Shown here piece after piece: positions 8,577 to 15,442 of a stretch of DNA of 64,000 nt. The stretch lies in NCBI GenBank assembly GCA_964621455.1, contig CAZULW010000001.1:1-64000 (forward strand), written 5' to 3'. The stretch's first letter is position 1. Each line of letters opens with the position of its first letter. This DNA comes from G020354025 sp964621455 (GTDB lineage: Bacteria > Fidelibacterota > Marinisomatia > SCGC-AAA003-L08 > TS1B11). The translations under genes were made by a program, and so were the position numbers. A model generated the notes under the pieces. That model did no database searches, was not told the origin of the DNA, and saw only the letters and a list, made by a program, of their open reading frames with translations.

Positions 8577-8855
8577 ATTTGTAATCTGGTTAAGTCGTTA
8601 ATGCCCATTACGGGCTTATATATGTTCCGGCGAGAAAATCGTGGCGCTGAATCTTGAGTTTCGATTCGGGCACTCTCGTCAGGGAGTCGGGGTAATTACC
8701 TATTTGTTACCCCCATACTTTAATTATGCACCAAAACAGTCGGAAAGTCAATAGGCAATTTTTTCCTAGCAGCACTGGGTTGGCTACAGTGCTCGATATC
8801 ATTTGGCAATCGTGGTAAATTATCAAAGCACCGATTTATGTGAGGAACCGATCTG
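8577..8855. promoter_or_regulatory. Divergent control region with an inverted-repeat operator candidate
   Basis: This 279-nt gap separates the leftward replication operon from the rightward 248-residue gene, so it must hold both promoters. It contains a perfect 7-bp inverted repeat, ggggtaa (8689-8695) and ttacccc (8707-8713). The inner 10-mer ggtaattacc (8691-8700) is itself palindromic. This is a plausible repressor site controlling the switch between the two arms, but no dedicated repressor is recognised nearby. Confidence 0.5.
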
Positions 8856-9602
8856 ATGGCCGCGCCAATCAAAATTGCACTGCAGAACTACTACATCCTC
8901 CTCATGCCCGAAGCGGTCCGATCGCTACGGCAGGAAATAGCAGCGGAACATTCAGTTGAGGTCTACGAAGCGATCCTTGAGTTTGCCGAGAGTGAGATAT
9001 TTGCAGCGAAGAAATTTAATGTTGACCGCCTCGAGGAGGAGAACCTGCGCAGGTTGATGAATATTATTACAAAGAGGGATTGGGAGAGCCTGGATAAGTA
9101 CCTGCATGAGGACAAGGGTAGGGATATCCAAATCCACTACTACCGGCTACTGGAGGTACTCGTCTATATCTGCTCGTCCGACAGGGATAATATTGTAAAC
9201 AGCATCGAGGATGGCCAAAAGCAGCAGATCGTGGATTATCTGTTCTCCGTTTTCGTTGACCGCTATAAGCCACAGGTCGCTGAAAGGATTCGTAAGCGCA
9301 GATTTTCGTCACTCAAATTGTCAGATGAGAAACAGCACCGGGCGCACACACTGGCCGAATACTATAACCTATACCTTACCAGGTTGGAGGAAGGTGCTGG
9401 AACAAGACACAAGATCGCCCAGGACATCAGTCGTACCGATTTGCGGGGAGAAATAAAAGGTGTACGTCAGGCATTTCAGCACTACGATAAATATTTCGAT
9501 AAACTTGGGGAAGCGGTATCAACGCAGCATCCAAGTTTCGAACTATCTAGCGAGATGAAATTCCGTTTACTGCTGACTTGCATCAGCATCGCTGCTCACT
9601 AG
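8856..9602 (+). CDS. Unknown 248-residue helical protein of the mobile element
   Basis: The ATG at 8856 is preceded by tgagga at good spacing. The product looks almost wholly alpha-helical, rich in Glu, Lys and Arg, with no signal peptide or membrane segment. It has two obvious halves: residues 1-130 (AVRSLRQEIAAEHSVEVYEAI onward) and a second helical half from about 135 (KPQVAERIRKRRFSSLKLSDEKQ onward). No catalytic motif or known domain is recognised. It is the first gene of the rightward arm, a position often used by regulators, or by cargo genes such as defence or host-interaction factors. A function cannot be assigned. Confidence 0.65.
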   Translation: MAAPIKIALQNYYILLMPEAVRSLRQEIAAEHSVEVYEAILEFAESEIFAAKKFNVDRLEEENLRRLMNIITKRDWESLDKYLHEDKGRDIQIHYYRLLEVLVYICSSDRDNIVNSIEDGQKQQIVDYLFSVFVDRYKPQVAERIRKRRFSSLKLSDEKQHRAHTLAEYYNLYLTRLEEGAGTRHKIAQDISRTDLRGEIKGVRQAFQHYDKYFDKLGEAVSTQHPSFELSSEMKFRLLLTCISIAAH

Positions 9603-9851
9603 ATCCCTCCATTTAATCCGCCGAACAAACCCGACAACTACATTATACTTGCGCTGCCCTGCGCCGGGGCTTCCCACCCGGCCGTAAACCTACGGTTTAG
9701 CCCGTCCATCCTGAACCAGAGCGCATCTAAAGTTGCACCAAAACACAAGTAGTTATGTTGCAACATGCTGTTATTGTTGCTGTTATGATAGTTCCCCACT
9801 AACTTCCATCAGCGTTGCAATGCAGCAGCGCATGAACAAAAGGAGGATATA
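9603..9851. other. Intergenic stretch with a 12-bp palindrome
   Basis: No gene found. The stretch holds the perfect palindrome atgttgcaacat (9755-9766), followed by T-G-rich sequence with imperfect repeats of tgttattg, and lies about 90 nt before the next start codon. It could be the promoter and operator region for the 115-residue gene. Confidence 0.4.
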
Positions 9852-10199
9852 ATGTCAATTGTATCCACACCTCCTGGCTCACCGCCTTCTGACCCTTCTC
9901 CCATGGAGAAGGACTCCAAGGTGATGCGCCAACTTCGCTCGCTCCATCTGGTAAAGAACCCGGTGGTGCTCCTGGATCTCCGGCAGAATGCCGAAGATCT
10001 TTGTACCCGGTTGCAGGGTGATCTGGCTTCGAGAGAGACCCAGAAGGCTGCAACCGATGATCGTCTCGTTATTTTGGCCCTTAAACGGGAAATCCCCGGG
10101 ATCCAGGACCAGATCGGGCGGATCAATACTGGTCTCAAAGGTATCGCCAAACGTACCGAAGAGATCGATGCACCCAAAAAGGCCGAACCGGCCAAGTAA
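9852..10199 (+). CDS. Unknown 115-residue coiled-coil-like protein
   Basis: A strong ribosome-binding site (aaggagg, directly before the start) supports the ATG at 9852. The N-terminus is proline- and serine-rich and likely disordered. From about residue 35 the protein has long charged helices with heptad-like spacing (DLRQNAEDLCTRLQGDL, then REIPGIQDQIGRINTGLK), suggesting a coiled coil, and it ends in a Lys/Ala/Pro tail. No family recognised. It is followed at once by a very strong terminator. It may therefore be the end of one transcript, with the excisionase-integrase pair made from another or by read-through. Confidence 0.65.
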   Translation: MSIVSTPPGSPPSDPSPMEKDSKVMRQLRSLHLVKNPVVLLDLRQNAEDLCTRLQGDLASRETQKAATDDRLVILALKREIPGIQDQIGRINTGLKGIAKRTEEIDAPKKAEPAK

Positions 10200-10206
10200 A
10201 AGGAAT

Positions 10207-10241
10207 GAGGGGGGGGCGTTTGCCCCCCCTCCCTTTTTTTT
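10207..10241 (+). terminator. Very strong GC-rich terminator directly before the excisionase start codon
   Basis: A long G/C stem (gaggggggggc against gccccccctc) with a short gttt loop is followed by an eight-T run. The T-run ends at 10241 and the ATG of the HTH gene is at 10242. Transcripts reaching the excisionase and integrase genes must therefore pass a terminator, or start inside it and be nearly leaderless. Confidence 0.9.
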
Positions 10242-10508
10242 ATGACTATACCGAATAAAAATCAGAACGGTTCAGGGTATAAGCAACCTGGCGAACCACT
10301 ATACACTAAAAAAGAAGCGGCGGTGTACCTGAAGGTATCCCAGCGCACAGTGGATCGGTTGAGGTCCCGGCTGGATCTGGTCACTCACAAGGTTGGCAAC
10401 CAGGTGCGGATACCAGAGTCGAGTCTGCTGCAGATGCTGGGCAAAGGGACAATGACCCAAGCCGAGCGGAACAGTCTTATCCAGCACGAACTGTATGGAG
10501 ATATATAA
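10242..10508 (+). CDS. Excisionase-type helix-turn-helix DNA-binding protein
   Basis: An 88-residue protein whose centre is an HTH_17/MerR-like winged helix: YTKKEAAVYLKVSQRTVDRL then VGNQVRIPESSL. This is the standard layout of small excisionases and recombination directionality factors. A flexible N-terminus of about 20 residues precedes it. Its stop codon overlaps the integrase start by one base (TAATG), the usual coupling of xis and int. The ATG directly abuts the U-tract of the preceding terminator, leaving no room for a normal ribosome-binding site. Expression is thus probably low or conditional. An orphan HTH regulator is the alternative. Confidence 0.8.
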   Translation: MTIPNKNQNGSGYKQPGEPLYTKKEAAVYLKVSQRTVDRLRSRLDLVTHKVGNQVRIPESSLLQMLGKGTMTQAERNSLIQHELYGDI

Positions 10509-11572
10509 TGGCTACTATAACCAAACTGAAGCGCAAGAAAGGCGAAGCCTACCTTATCAGATTTGTTCACCCTAGAACGAAGAAGTACGTCCGCCAGGTT
10601 GTCTGGTGTACACGCCAGGAGGCGGAGAAAATCAGGAAGAAAATCGACGCGGATATAGCCCTGGGCAAATTTGGCATTGACGAAGGCGGCAGATCTGGTT
10701 ACTACTGGTCCCAACTCCAGAAGAAGTACCTTCGCTACGCCAAGAGCAATAAGGAAGACAATTCAGTCAAGCGGGACCGTGATGTATTTAAGGCTTTCAA
10801 TCGGTTCCTGGAAGGGGACGATCCGCTATTGTCGGACATCTCATCCATCACTATTGAAAAGTTCCGGGATGCGCGTCTTGAGCAGGGTGTTAAGCCCGCA
10901 TCCGTTGCCCTGGAACTTCGGCATTTACGTGCCGTATTCAACAAAGCCATTGAATGGGAGATGGAAGATCGGAATCCCCTGTCTGGAGTCCGGTCCCCCA
11001 AACAGGACATAGTAAAAGTAAGATACCTCACTTCCGTTGAAATCGACGCGCTGGAGGCTGTAATCAACGATGCAGGCGATAAGGAGTTCAGAAGGCTGGT
11101 TACCGCTTACGTGCATACTGGGGCCCGCAGGATCGAATTACTTGCGCCTAACCTTAAATGGGATAATGTCGACTTCGATAAACGTGAGATATTGATTACA
11201 GGTAAAGGCAGGAAAAGGCGATACGCGGCAATGACCAATGCGCTGGTGAGGATCTTCACGGATCTGAAATCACAAGGCAATGAGTATCCATTTATGTTCA
11301 AGCCGGATTACGTCAGCCACAAGATTGCCAAATACTACAAGATTGCTGGCATCCAGGGCGCTAACCTGCACAGCCTGCGTAAAACCTTCGGTAGCCTGCT
11401 ATTGCAAAACAAGAAAGCCGACCTGTATACGGTCTCAAGGTTGCTGGGGCATTCATCAATCAGGACAACAGAAAAGTATTACGTCGACCTGATCGATGAG
11501 AATTATCGAACTCCGGTAATGGCACTTGACCAACTGATCCCCTGGCGGGAGGATATGGATGCTCAACAGTGA
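10508..11572 (+). CDS. int: Tyrosine site-specific integrase
   Basis: A 354-residue tyrosine recombinase. Residues 1-55 resemble an arm-type DNA-binding domain (basic, EAYLIRFVHPRTKKYVRQV), about 60-155 the core-binding SAM-like domain, and 170-340 the catalytic domain. The active-site set is complete: Arg207 in TGARRIELL, Lys233 in ITGKGRK, His288 and Arg291 in LHSLRKTF, His315 in LLGHSSIRTT, and Tyr324 as nucleophile. It should integrate and excise the element with the upstream HTH protein. It is the last gene before the tRNA-Ile2 gene, consistent with integration near a tRNA, although no att repeat was found. Confidence 0.95.
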   Translation: MATITKLKRKKGEAYLIRFVHPRTKKYVRQVVWCTRQEAEKIRKKIDADIALGKFGIDEGGRSGYYWSQLQKKYLRYAKSNKEDNSVKRDRDVFKAFNRFLEGDDPLLSDISSITIEKFRDARLEQGVKPASVALELRHLRAVFNKAIEWEMEDRNPLSGVRSPKQDIVKVRYLTSVEIDALEAVINDAGDKEFRRLVTAYVHTGARRIELLAPNLKWDNVDFDKREILITGKGRKRRYAAMTNALVRIFTDLKSQGNEYPFMFKPDYVSHKIAKYYKIAGIQGANLHSLRKTFGSLLLQNKKADLYTVSRLLGHSSIRTTEKYYVDLIDENYRTPVMALDQLIPWREDMDAQQ

Positions 11573-11901
11573 GCATCCATTCTCTACCTTAAGATGGTCC
11601 CATGCAATTCATTCCGTTAGGCCTCGGTTCCCACTTAAATTGTCTCCCGTAAGCGGTCAGGGGCCGCAGTGGCCCGGCAAATGCTGTAATGGCATAGCAG
11701 GTCACATCCCAGCAGGCATGCTGGGACTTGCCTCTGGCCGCTTACAATTCCGTGCAATACTATTTGGAATCGGGACCTGCTCCCTAACGCTGCCTCTCCT
11801 CGGGGCCCAAATAAAAGTGTGCCATAACTGTGCCATTTTCCTGTCAAAAAGGGTCTAAATCTGTCTATTCCTGTCCAATTCTCGGTGCTCGATCAGGCAT
11901 G
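11573..11901. other. Non-coding stretch after the integrase, candidate attachment region
   Basis: No gene is supported here. The stretch holds a 97-nt inverted-repeat structure (listed separately) and an AT-rich segment with short repeats of tctgtc/cctgtc (about 11840-11880). Phage-type attachment sites commonly lie just beyond the integrase gene, so the attR junction probably falls here or at the tRNA, but I could not find its left partner. Confidence 0.35.
11649..11745. repeat. 97-nt folded inverted repeat with inner hairpins
   Basis: The outer arms gtaagcggtcaggggc (11649-11664) and gcctctggccgcttac (11730-11745) are complementary at 14 of 16 positions. Inside are a perfect 8-bp hairpin (tcccagca / tgctggga, 11707-11726) and a weaker one (atgc / gcat, 11681-11695). 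The whole can fold as a multi-branched, clover-like structure. It could be a structured RNA, a single-strand replication origin, or an attachment-site fold. No known family is recognised. Confidence 0.55.
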
Positions 11902-11928
11902 AAAAATCCCCGCCTCTCCGAAGGGGAT
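11902..11928 (-). terminator. Terminator of the tRNA-Ile2 gene
   Basis: On the minus strand atccccttc...ggggat forms a 6-bp stem followed by TTTTT. It lies 8 nt past the tRNA 3' end and reads in the tRNA direction. Its presence argues that sequence immediately downstream of the tRNA is native. Confidence 0.7.
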
Positions 11929-11935
11929 CGAGGGG

Positions 11936-12007
11936 TGGGCCCTGCAGGACTCGAACCTGCAACCAACGGATTATGAGTCCGCTGCTCTACCATTGAGCTA
12001 AGGGCCC
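11936..12007 (-). tRNA. tRNA-Ile2 (CAU anticodon, lysidine-modified type)
   Basis: A 72-nt cloverleaf with a perfect 7-bp acceptor stem (GGGCCCT / AGGGCCC), a D-arm (AGCTCAATGGTAGAGC), an anticodon stem with loop CTCATAA (anticodon CAU, plus-strand 11973-11975) and a T-arm GCAGGTTCGAGTCCTGC. CAU could mean elongator Met or Ile2. C4-G69 and C5-G68 in the acceptor stem are the pairs that TilS uses to recognise tRNA-Ile2 in Escherichia coli. That favours Ile2, with the anticodon C becoming lysidine to read AUA. CCA is not encoded. The other CAU tRNA at 17525-17598 lacks these pairs and looks like elongator Met. Confidence 0.8.
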
Positions 12008-12022
12008 GGGCTAACTTGATTA

Positions 12023-12051
12023 AAGTTACCGCTGCCTCGAGCGGCTGTCAA
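12023..12051 (-). promoter_or_regulatory. Promoter of the tRNA-Ile2 gene
   Basis: On the minus strand TTGACA (12046-12051) and TAACTT (12023-12028) are separated by exactly 17 nt, ending about 15 nt before the tRNA 5' end. The -35 box is perfect and the -10 box is weak. Confidence 0.55.
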
Positions 12052-12276
12052 TCCAGGGGGAGGGTCTGGTGGTAAGAACCATGTTTTTATCCGAAACATC
12101 GTATGGTGGATTGCTTTAGGACCCGATCTGCCGCCTGTGCCATGTGAAAGAGAGTCCCGTTCGACAGCGAGCGGCAAAGATTATGCTGGATAGTGCCCGT
12201 AAATTTAATAATATTCAGGGTTGCATGTGCATTGCGCATGAACGGGACTGTAATACAGAATAAAATTGGATTATCA

Positions 12277-14172
12277 ATGAGAAATAAACCATTCCTTGCC
12301 TTTATCGTTCTCTTTTTAGGTTCTCAGATATCTGCTCAATCGCTTCAGGACATAGAACGCATAAAGGAAGAATATGAAGAGGAAATAAAGGCCCTGAAGG
12401 CCATAGAGGGGACTGAGCCGATAGATGAAGTCGTCGAAACGGAACGCCCATCTGTGATAGTGCTTGCCCCCAGGATCGAAGAGGTTGAGAAAGCAGATAC
12501 AATAGAAGTGTCGCCGTATTTCGGATACGACTTTTTTAAAGCCAGCGTAGCAATATGGGAAAACCTGCCGGTTCAAGCTGATTATCGGCTTGGACCTGGC
12601 GATGAAATCATTCTTTCCCTCTGGGGTGAGACCCAGTTGCGGTCCGAACACATCGTTACCCGGGATGGCAACGTGTATCTTGATAAGATTGGTCAATTAT
12701 CGGTAACCGGAAAGACCCTGCGAGAGGCAAAGGCCTATCTCACCAGCCGATTTGAACAGGTATATGCCACGCTTAAAAACCCTGACCCGACAACTTTTCT
12801 GGATATCTCCCTTGGGGCACTTAAATCAATCAATGTAAAATTCTTAGGCGAAGTAAGTATTCCAAGCATTCTCGCCATTCACCCGTTCTCAACGGTAACG
12901 ACGGGGCTGATTCAGGCCGGCGGTGTGAAGGAATCCGGCAGTTTGAGGGAAATACACGTCATTCGCGACGGAAAGATACGTTCCACTGTGGACTTATACG
13001 CTCTCCTGCTTCAGGGCAAAACCGATGGGGATATCAGGCTTCGGGACCAGGACATAGTGTTTGTTCCGGTCAGGAAAACTACTATCTCGGTAGATGGTGC
13101 CGTACAACGGCCCCGTTTTTATGAGGCCCTCCCGGGAGAATCCTTTGCAGATGTATTGGCCTACTCGGGAGGCTTGAAACCCAATGCCCAGGCTCAATTA
13201 GCAGTTGAGCGGATAGTTGCAATCGATGAAAGGGAGCACGAGGACAACGCGATAAATACATTTTACGTGGATCACGAGGATATAAAGAATATCACCGTGC
13301 AGGATGGGGACAAGATTTCCATCCATGAAATCCATCCCGTCCAACGAGAGGTTTCGGTACATGGCCAGGTGAAAAAGCCGGGTATTTATGCCTACCAGGA
13401 CTCCATGCGCCTGATGGACCTGTTGGACCTGGCCGGCGGGATTAACGATGAAAGCTTCTGGAAGTCGGTTTTTGCAGCCCGGGCGGAAGTCATCAGACGC
13501 CAGGAAGATGAAGAATACGCCAAGGTGATTCCCATTTATCTTGACCGGCTCCGTCAGGGTGATGAGTCCCAGAATATTCTGCTGCAAAACCTGGATCAGG
13601 TTGTCGTTCGCCAGAACCCGTACTTCGATCCACCCAAGAATGTTACAATACTGGGCGAGGTTAATATACCAGGTCTTTATACGCTTACGAATAATGATGA
13701 GGTCCTGGACAACATCATTACCAAGGCCGGCGGATTCACTGACCTGGCATTCGATGATGGGATCGAAATGTACCGCCAGGGACAGCGCGTGGTCCTGCGG
13801 GATTATTCCGTCCCTATGATGGATGGCGATAGCGTCCAGGTACCCAGACACCCGGGTGTGGTGCTCGTAACCGGCGAGGTTTACAATGCGGGGCTGATCC
13901 ATTATAAAAAGAAAAGGTCTCTCCAGGATTACATCGAAAGTGCCGGTGGCTTTACGGTGGACGCCAGCAAGTGGGATGTTTCCGTGATTTATGCCAACGG
14001 AAATGTCAAACTGAGACGCTTTATATTCAGCCCCCGTGTCGGAGAGGGTGCAACTGTCATCGTGCATCGCAAAGAGGAAAGAGAGCCTTTCGACACAGTC
14101 GAATTCCTGACAAGAGTGGCTTCTATCACCGCTTCGCTGGCAACGAGTATCTATATCGCCTCCCGCCTCTAG
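12277..14172 (+). CDS. Wza-type polysaccharide export outer-membrane protein with SLBB repeats
   Basis: The ATG at 12277 is preferred over an upstream in-frame ATG at 12193 because it starts a proper signal peptide (MRNKPFLAFIVLFLGSQISA). After a charged helical stretch comes a polysaccharide export domain (about 98-190, DYRLGPGDEIILSLWGE). Several SLBB soluble-ligand-binding beta-grasp repeats follow (about 195-560; FLGEVSIPSIL, VHGQVKKPGIY, ILGEVNIPGLY, VTGEVYNAGLI). A C-terminal hydrophobic helix (ITASLATSIYIAS) ends the protein, as in Wza-like export channels. It should form the outer-membrane pore for capsule or exopolysaccharide. The epimerase and UDP-glucose dehydrogenase next door would supply sugars. 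No Wzc or Wzy partner is in the window. Confidence 0.9.
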   Translation: MRNKPFLAFIVLFLGSQISAQSLQDIERIKEEYEEEIKALKAIEGTEPIDEVVETERPSVIVLAPRIEEVEKADTIEVSPYFGYDFFKASVAIWENLPVQADYRLGPGDEIILSLWGETQLRSEHIVTRDGNVYLDKIGQLSVTGKTLREAKAYLTSRFEQVYATLKNPDPTTFLDISLGALKSINVKFLGEVSIPSILAIHPFSTVTTGLIQAGGVKESGSLREIHVIRDGKIRSTVDLYALLLQGKTDGDIRLRDQDIVFVPVRKTTISVDGAVQRPRFYEALPGESFADVLAYSGGLKPNAQAQLAVERIVAIDEREHEDNAINTFYVDHEDIKNITVQDGDKISIHEIHPVQREVSVHGQVKKPGIYAYQDSMRLMDLLDLAGGINDESFWKSVFAARAEVIRRQEDEEYAKVIPIYLDRLRQGDESQNILLQNLDQVVVRQNPYFDPPKNVTILGEVNIPGLYTLTNNDEVLDNIITKAGGFTDLAFDDGIEMYRQGQRVVLRDYSVPMMDGDSVQVPRHPGVVLVTGEVYNAGLIHYKKKRSLQDYIESAGGFTVDASKWDVSVIYANGNVKLRRFIFSPRVGEGATVIVHRKEEREPFDTVEFLTRVASITASLATSIYIASRL

Positions 14173-14208
14173 GTACCGGGTTGTTGCATACCGAATAAAA
14201 GCTACAGA

Positions 14209-15150
14209 TCATGCACTCGTTTGCCGGTTACTGATGGTGGCAAAGGAGCGAAAGGTTATGGCCAGGCCTTCGGAAAGCGATACCCTGGGTTCCCACCCAA
14301 GCGATTCATGCGCAAACTGCGGAGAAATCACGCTCCGGCGCTGCTCACCAGGTTTGGGCGGGCCGTGATGAGCGGGAAGGTCGGTGCCCGCTGCCTCCGC
14401 CAGATGCCCGTAAAGGGTCACCACGTCGGTCTCGATACCTGTCCCTACGTTGAACGTAATGGAGCCGACGCTGTCTAACGCCAGAAGGTTGGCCGCCACT
14501 ACATCCCCTACGTAGACGTAATCTCTGGTCTGCAATCCATCCCCGTTGATGGTCACCCGCTCCCCCCTGGCCAGTTTATGGGAGAAGATTGCTACCACGC
14601 CGGCTTCGCCAAAGGGGTTTTGCCTGGGGCCATAAATATTGGCGTAGCGCATGATCACGGTCTGCAATCTGTATTGAACCTGATAATAGCACAGATATTT
14701 CTCACAGGCAAGTTTGCTGATGCCATAGGGTGAAACGGGTCGCGTGGGGTGGTCTTCGTCAGCCGGAAACCTCTCCTGCTCGCCATATACAGCACCGCCC
14801 GTTGAGGCGAACATGAATTTTTTCACACTTGTCTTGATCGAAGACTGCAGCAGATTGAGGGTCCCCAGGATATTAACCCGGGCATCGAAGGAAGGATCCT
14901 CCACGGAGTGGCGAACGTTCATCTGGGCGGCGTGATGATTGACCACATCGAACCGGGTGTCATGCATCAACTCGGACACAAGTACCTTATCGGTAATGTC
15001 GCCCTTGACGAACCTGGCACCGGCCGGGATATTCTCGCTTCTCCCGGTTGAAAGATCATCAAGGACCACCACCTGGTGCCCCAACTCTAACAGCCTCTCT
15101 GCCACGTGAGACCCGATAAATCCAGCTCCACCGGTAACCAGGATTCGCAC
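14209..15150 (-). CDS. NAD-dependent nucleotide-sugar epimerase (GalE-like, extended SDR)
   Basis: The GTG at 15150 is chosen as the start. The Rossmann motif begins at once (RILVTGGAGFIGSH) and aaggaga lies upstream; a longer frame adds an implausible 25 residues. The 313-residue protein has the extended-SDR features: GGAGFIG for NAD, a conserved FASTGGAVYGE segment, the YGISK catalytic Tyr-Lys pair, and a MRYANIYGPRQ substrate loop. It interconverts UDP-sugars (glucose/galactose, GlcNAc/GalNAc or a uronate); the exact substrate cannot be read from sequence. It is convergent with the polysaccharide exporter and beside UDP-glucose dehydrogenase, so a capsule or exopolysaccharide role is likely. 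Confidence 0.9.
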   Translation of the reverse strand: MRILVTGGAGFIGSHVAERLLELGHQVVVLDDLSTGRSENIPAGARFVKGDITDKVLVSELMHDTRFDVVNHHAAQMNVRHSVEDPSFDARVNILGTLNLLQSSIKTSVKKFMFASTGGAVYGEQERFPADEDHPTRPVSPYGISKLACEKYLCYYQVQYRLQTVIMRYANIYGPRQNPFGEAGVVAIFSHKLARGERVTINGDGLQTRDYVYVGDVVAANLLALDSVGSITFNVGTGIETDVVTLYGHLAEAAGTDLPAHHGPPKPGEQRRSVISPQFAHESLGWEPRVSLSEGLAITFRSFATISNRQTSA

Positions 15151-15225
15151 AGTTATCTCACCATCTCCTTCATCTCTTTTCGTGGTTTGCAGGTGATCGG
15201 TGCAAGGGCAGCGGATTGTCCCCAC

Positions 15226-15442
15226 AGGTGGGGCGCAAATGCGAGAAAAAGAAATATCAGAAGAATATCAGCAGTACCCGTGTTATAATGCCCTTATCAG
15301 TACGAGCACCCAGCGGGTTGTTGATCATAATTCATCAGGGCGATTGAAAGAGCGGTGCTAAAACCACAGCCCATTTGCCCGGTCGCATCGAGCTCCAGGG
15401 GTTTGCGGCTCAAATAGAGCTTGCGGGCAAGGCGTCCTACAG
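15226..15442. other. Intergenic stretch, nothing recognised
   Basis: Between the epimerase start and the UDP-glucose dehydrogenase stop on the same strand. No gene, hairpin terminator or conserved motif stands out. It presumably carries the epimerase promoter. Confidence 0.3.

Larger units (their letters stand above)
4400..11900. mobile_element. Integrated plasmid-like / satellite-like element (boundaries approximate)
   Basis: The block holds a tyrosine integrase, an excisionase-type HTH protein, a primase-helicase, an iteron cluster and several small unknown genes arranged divergently around a control region at 8577-8855. No capsid, terminase, conjugation or transposase genes are seen, so it is more like an integrated plasmid or phage satellite than a full prophage. 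Base composition looks less GC-rich than the flanks by eye. The integrase is the last gene and points toward a tRNA-Ile2 gene at 11936-12007, a common attachment target. The tRNA terminator seems intact at 11902-11928 and I found no copy of the tRNA 3' end on the left side, so the true ends are not established. Confidence 0.7.
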
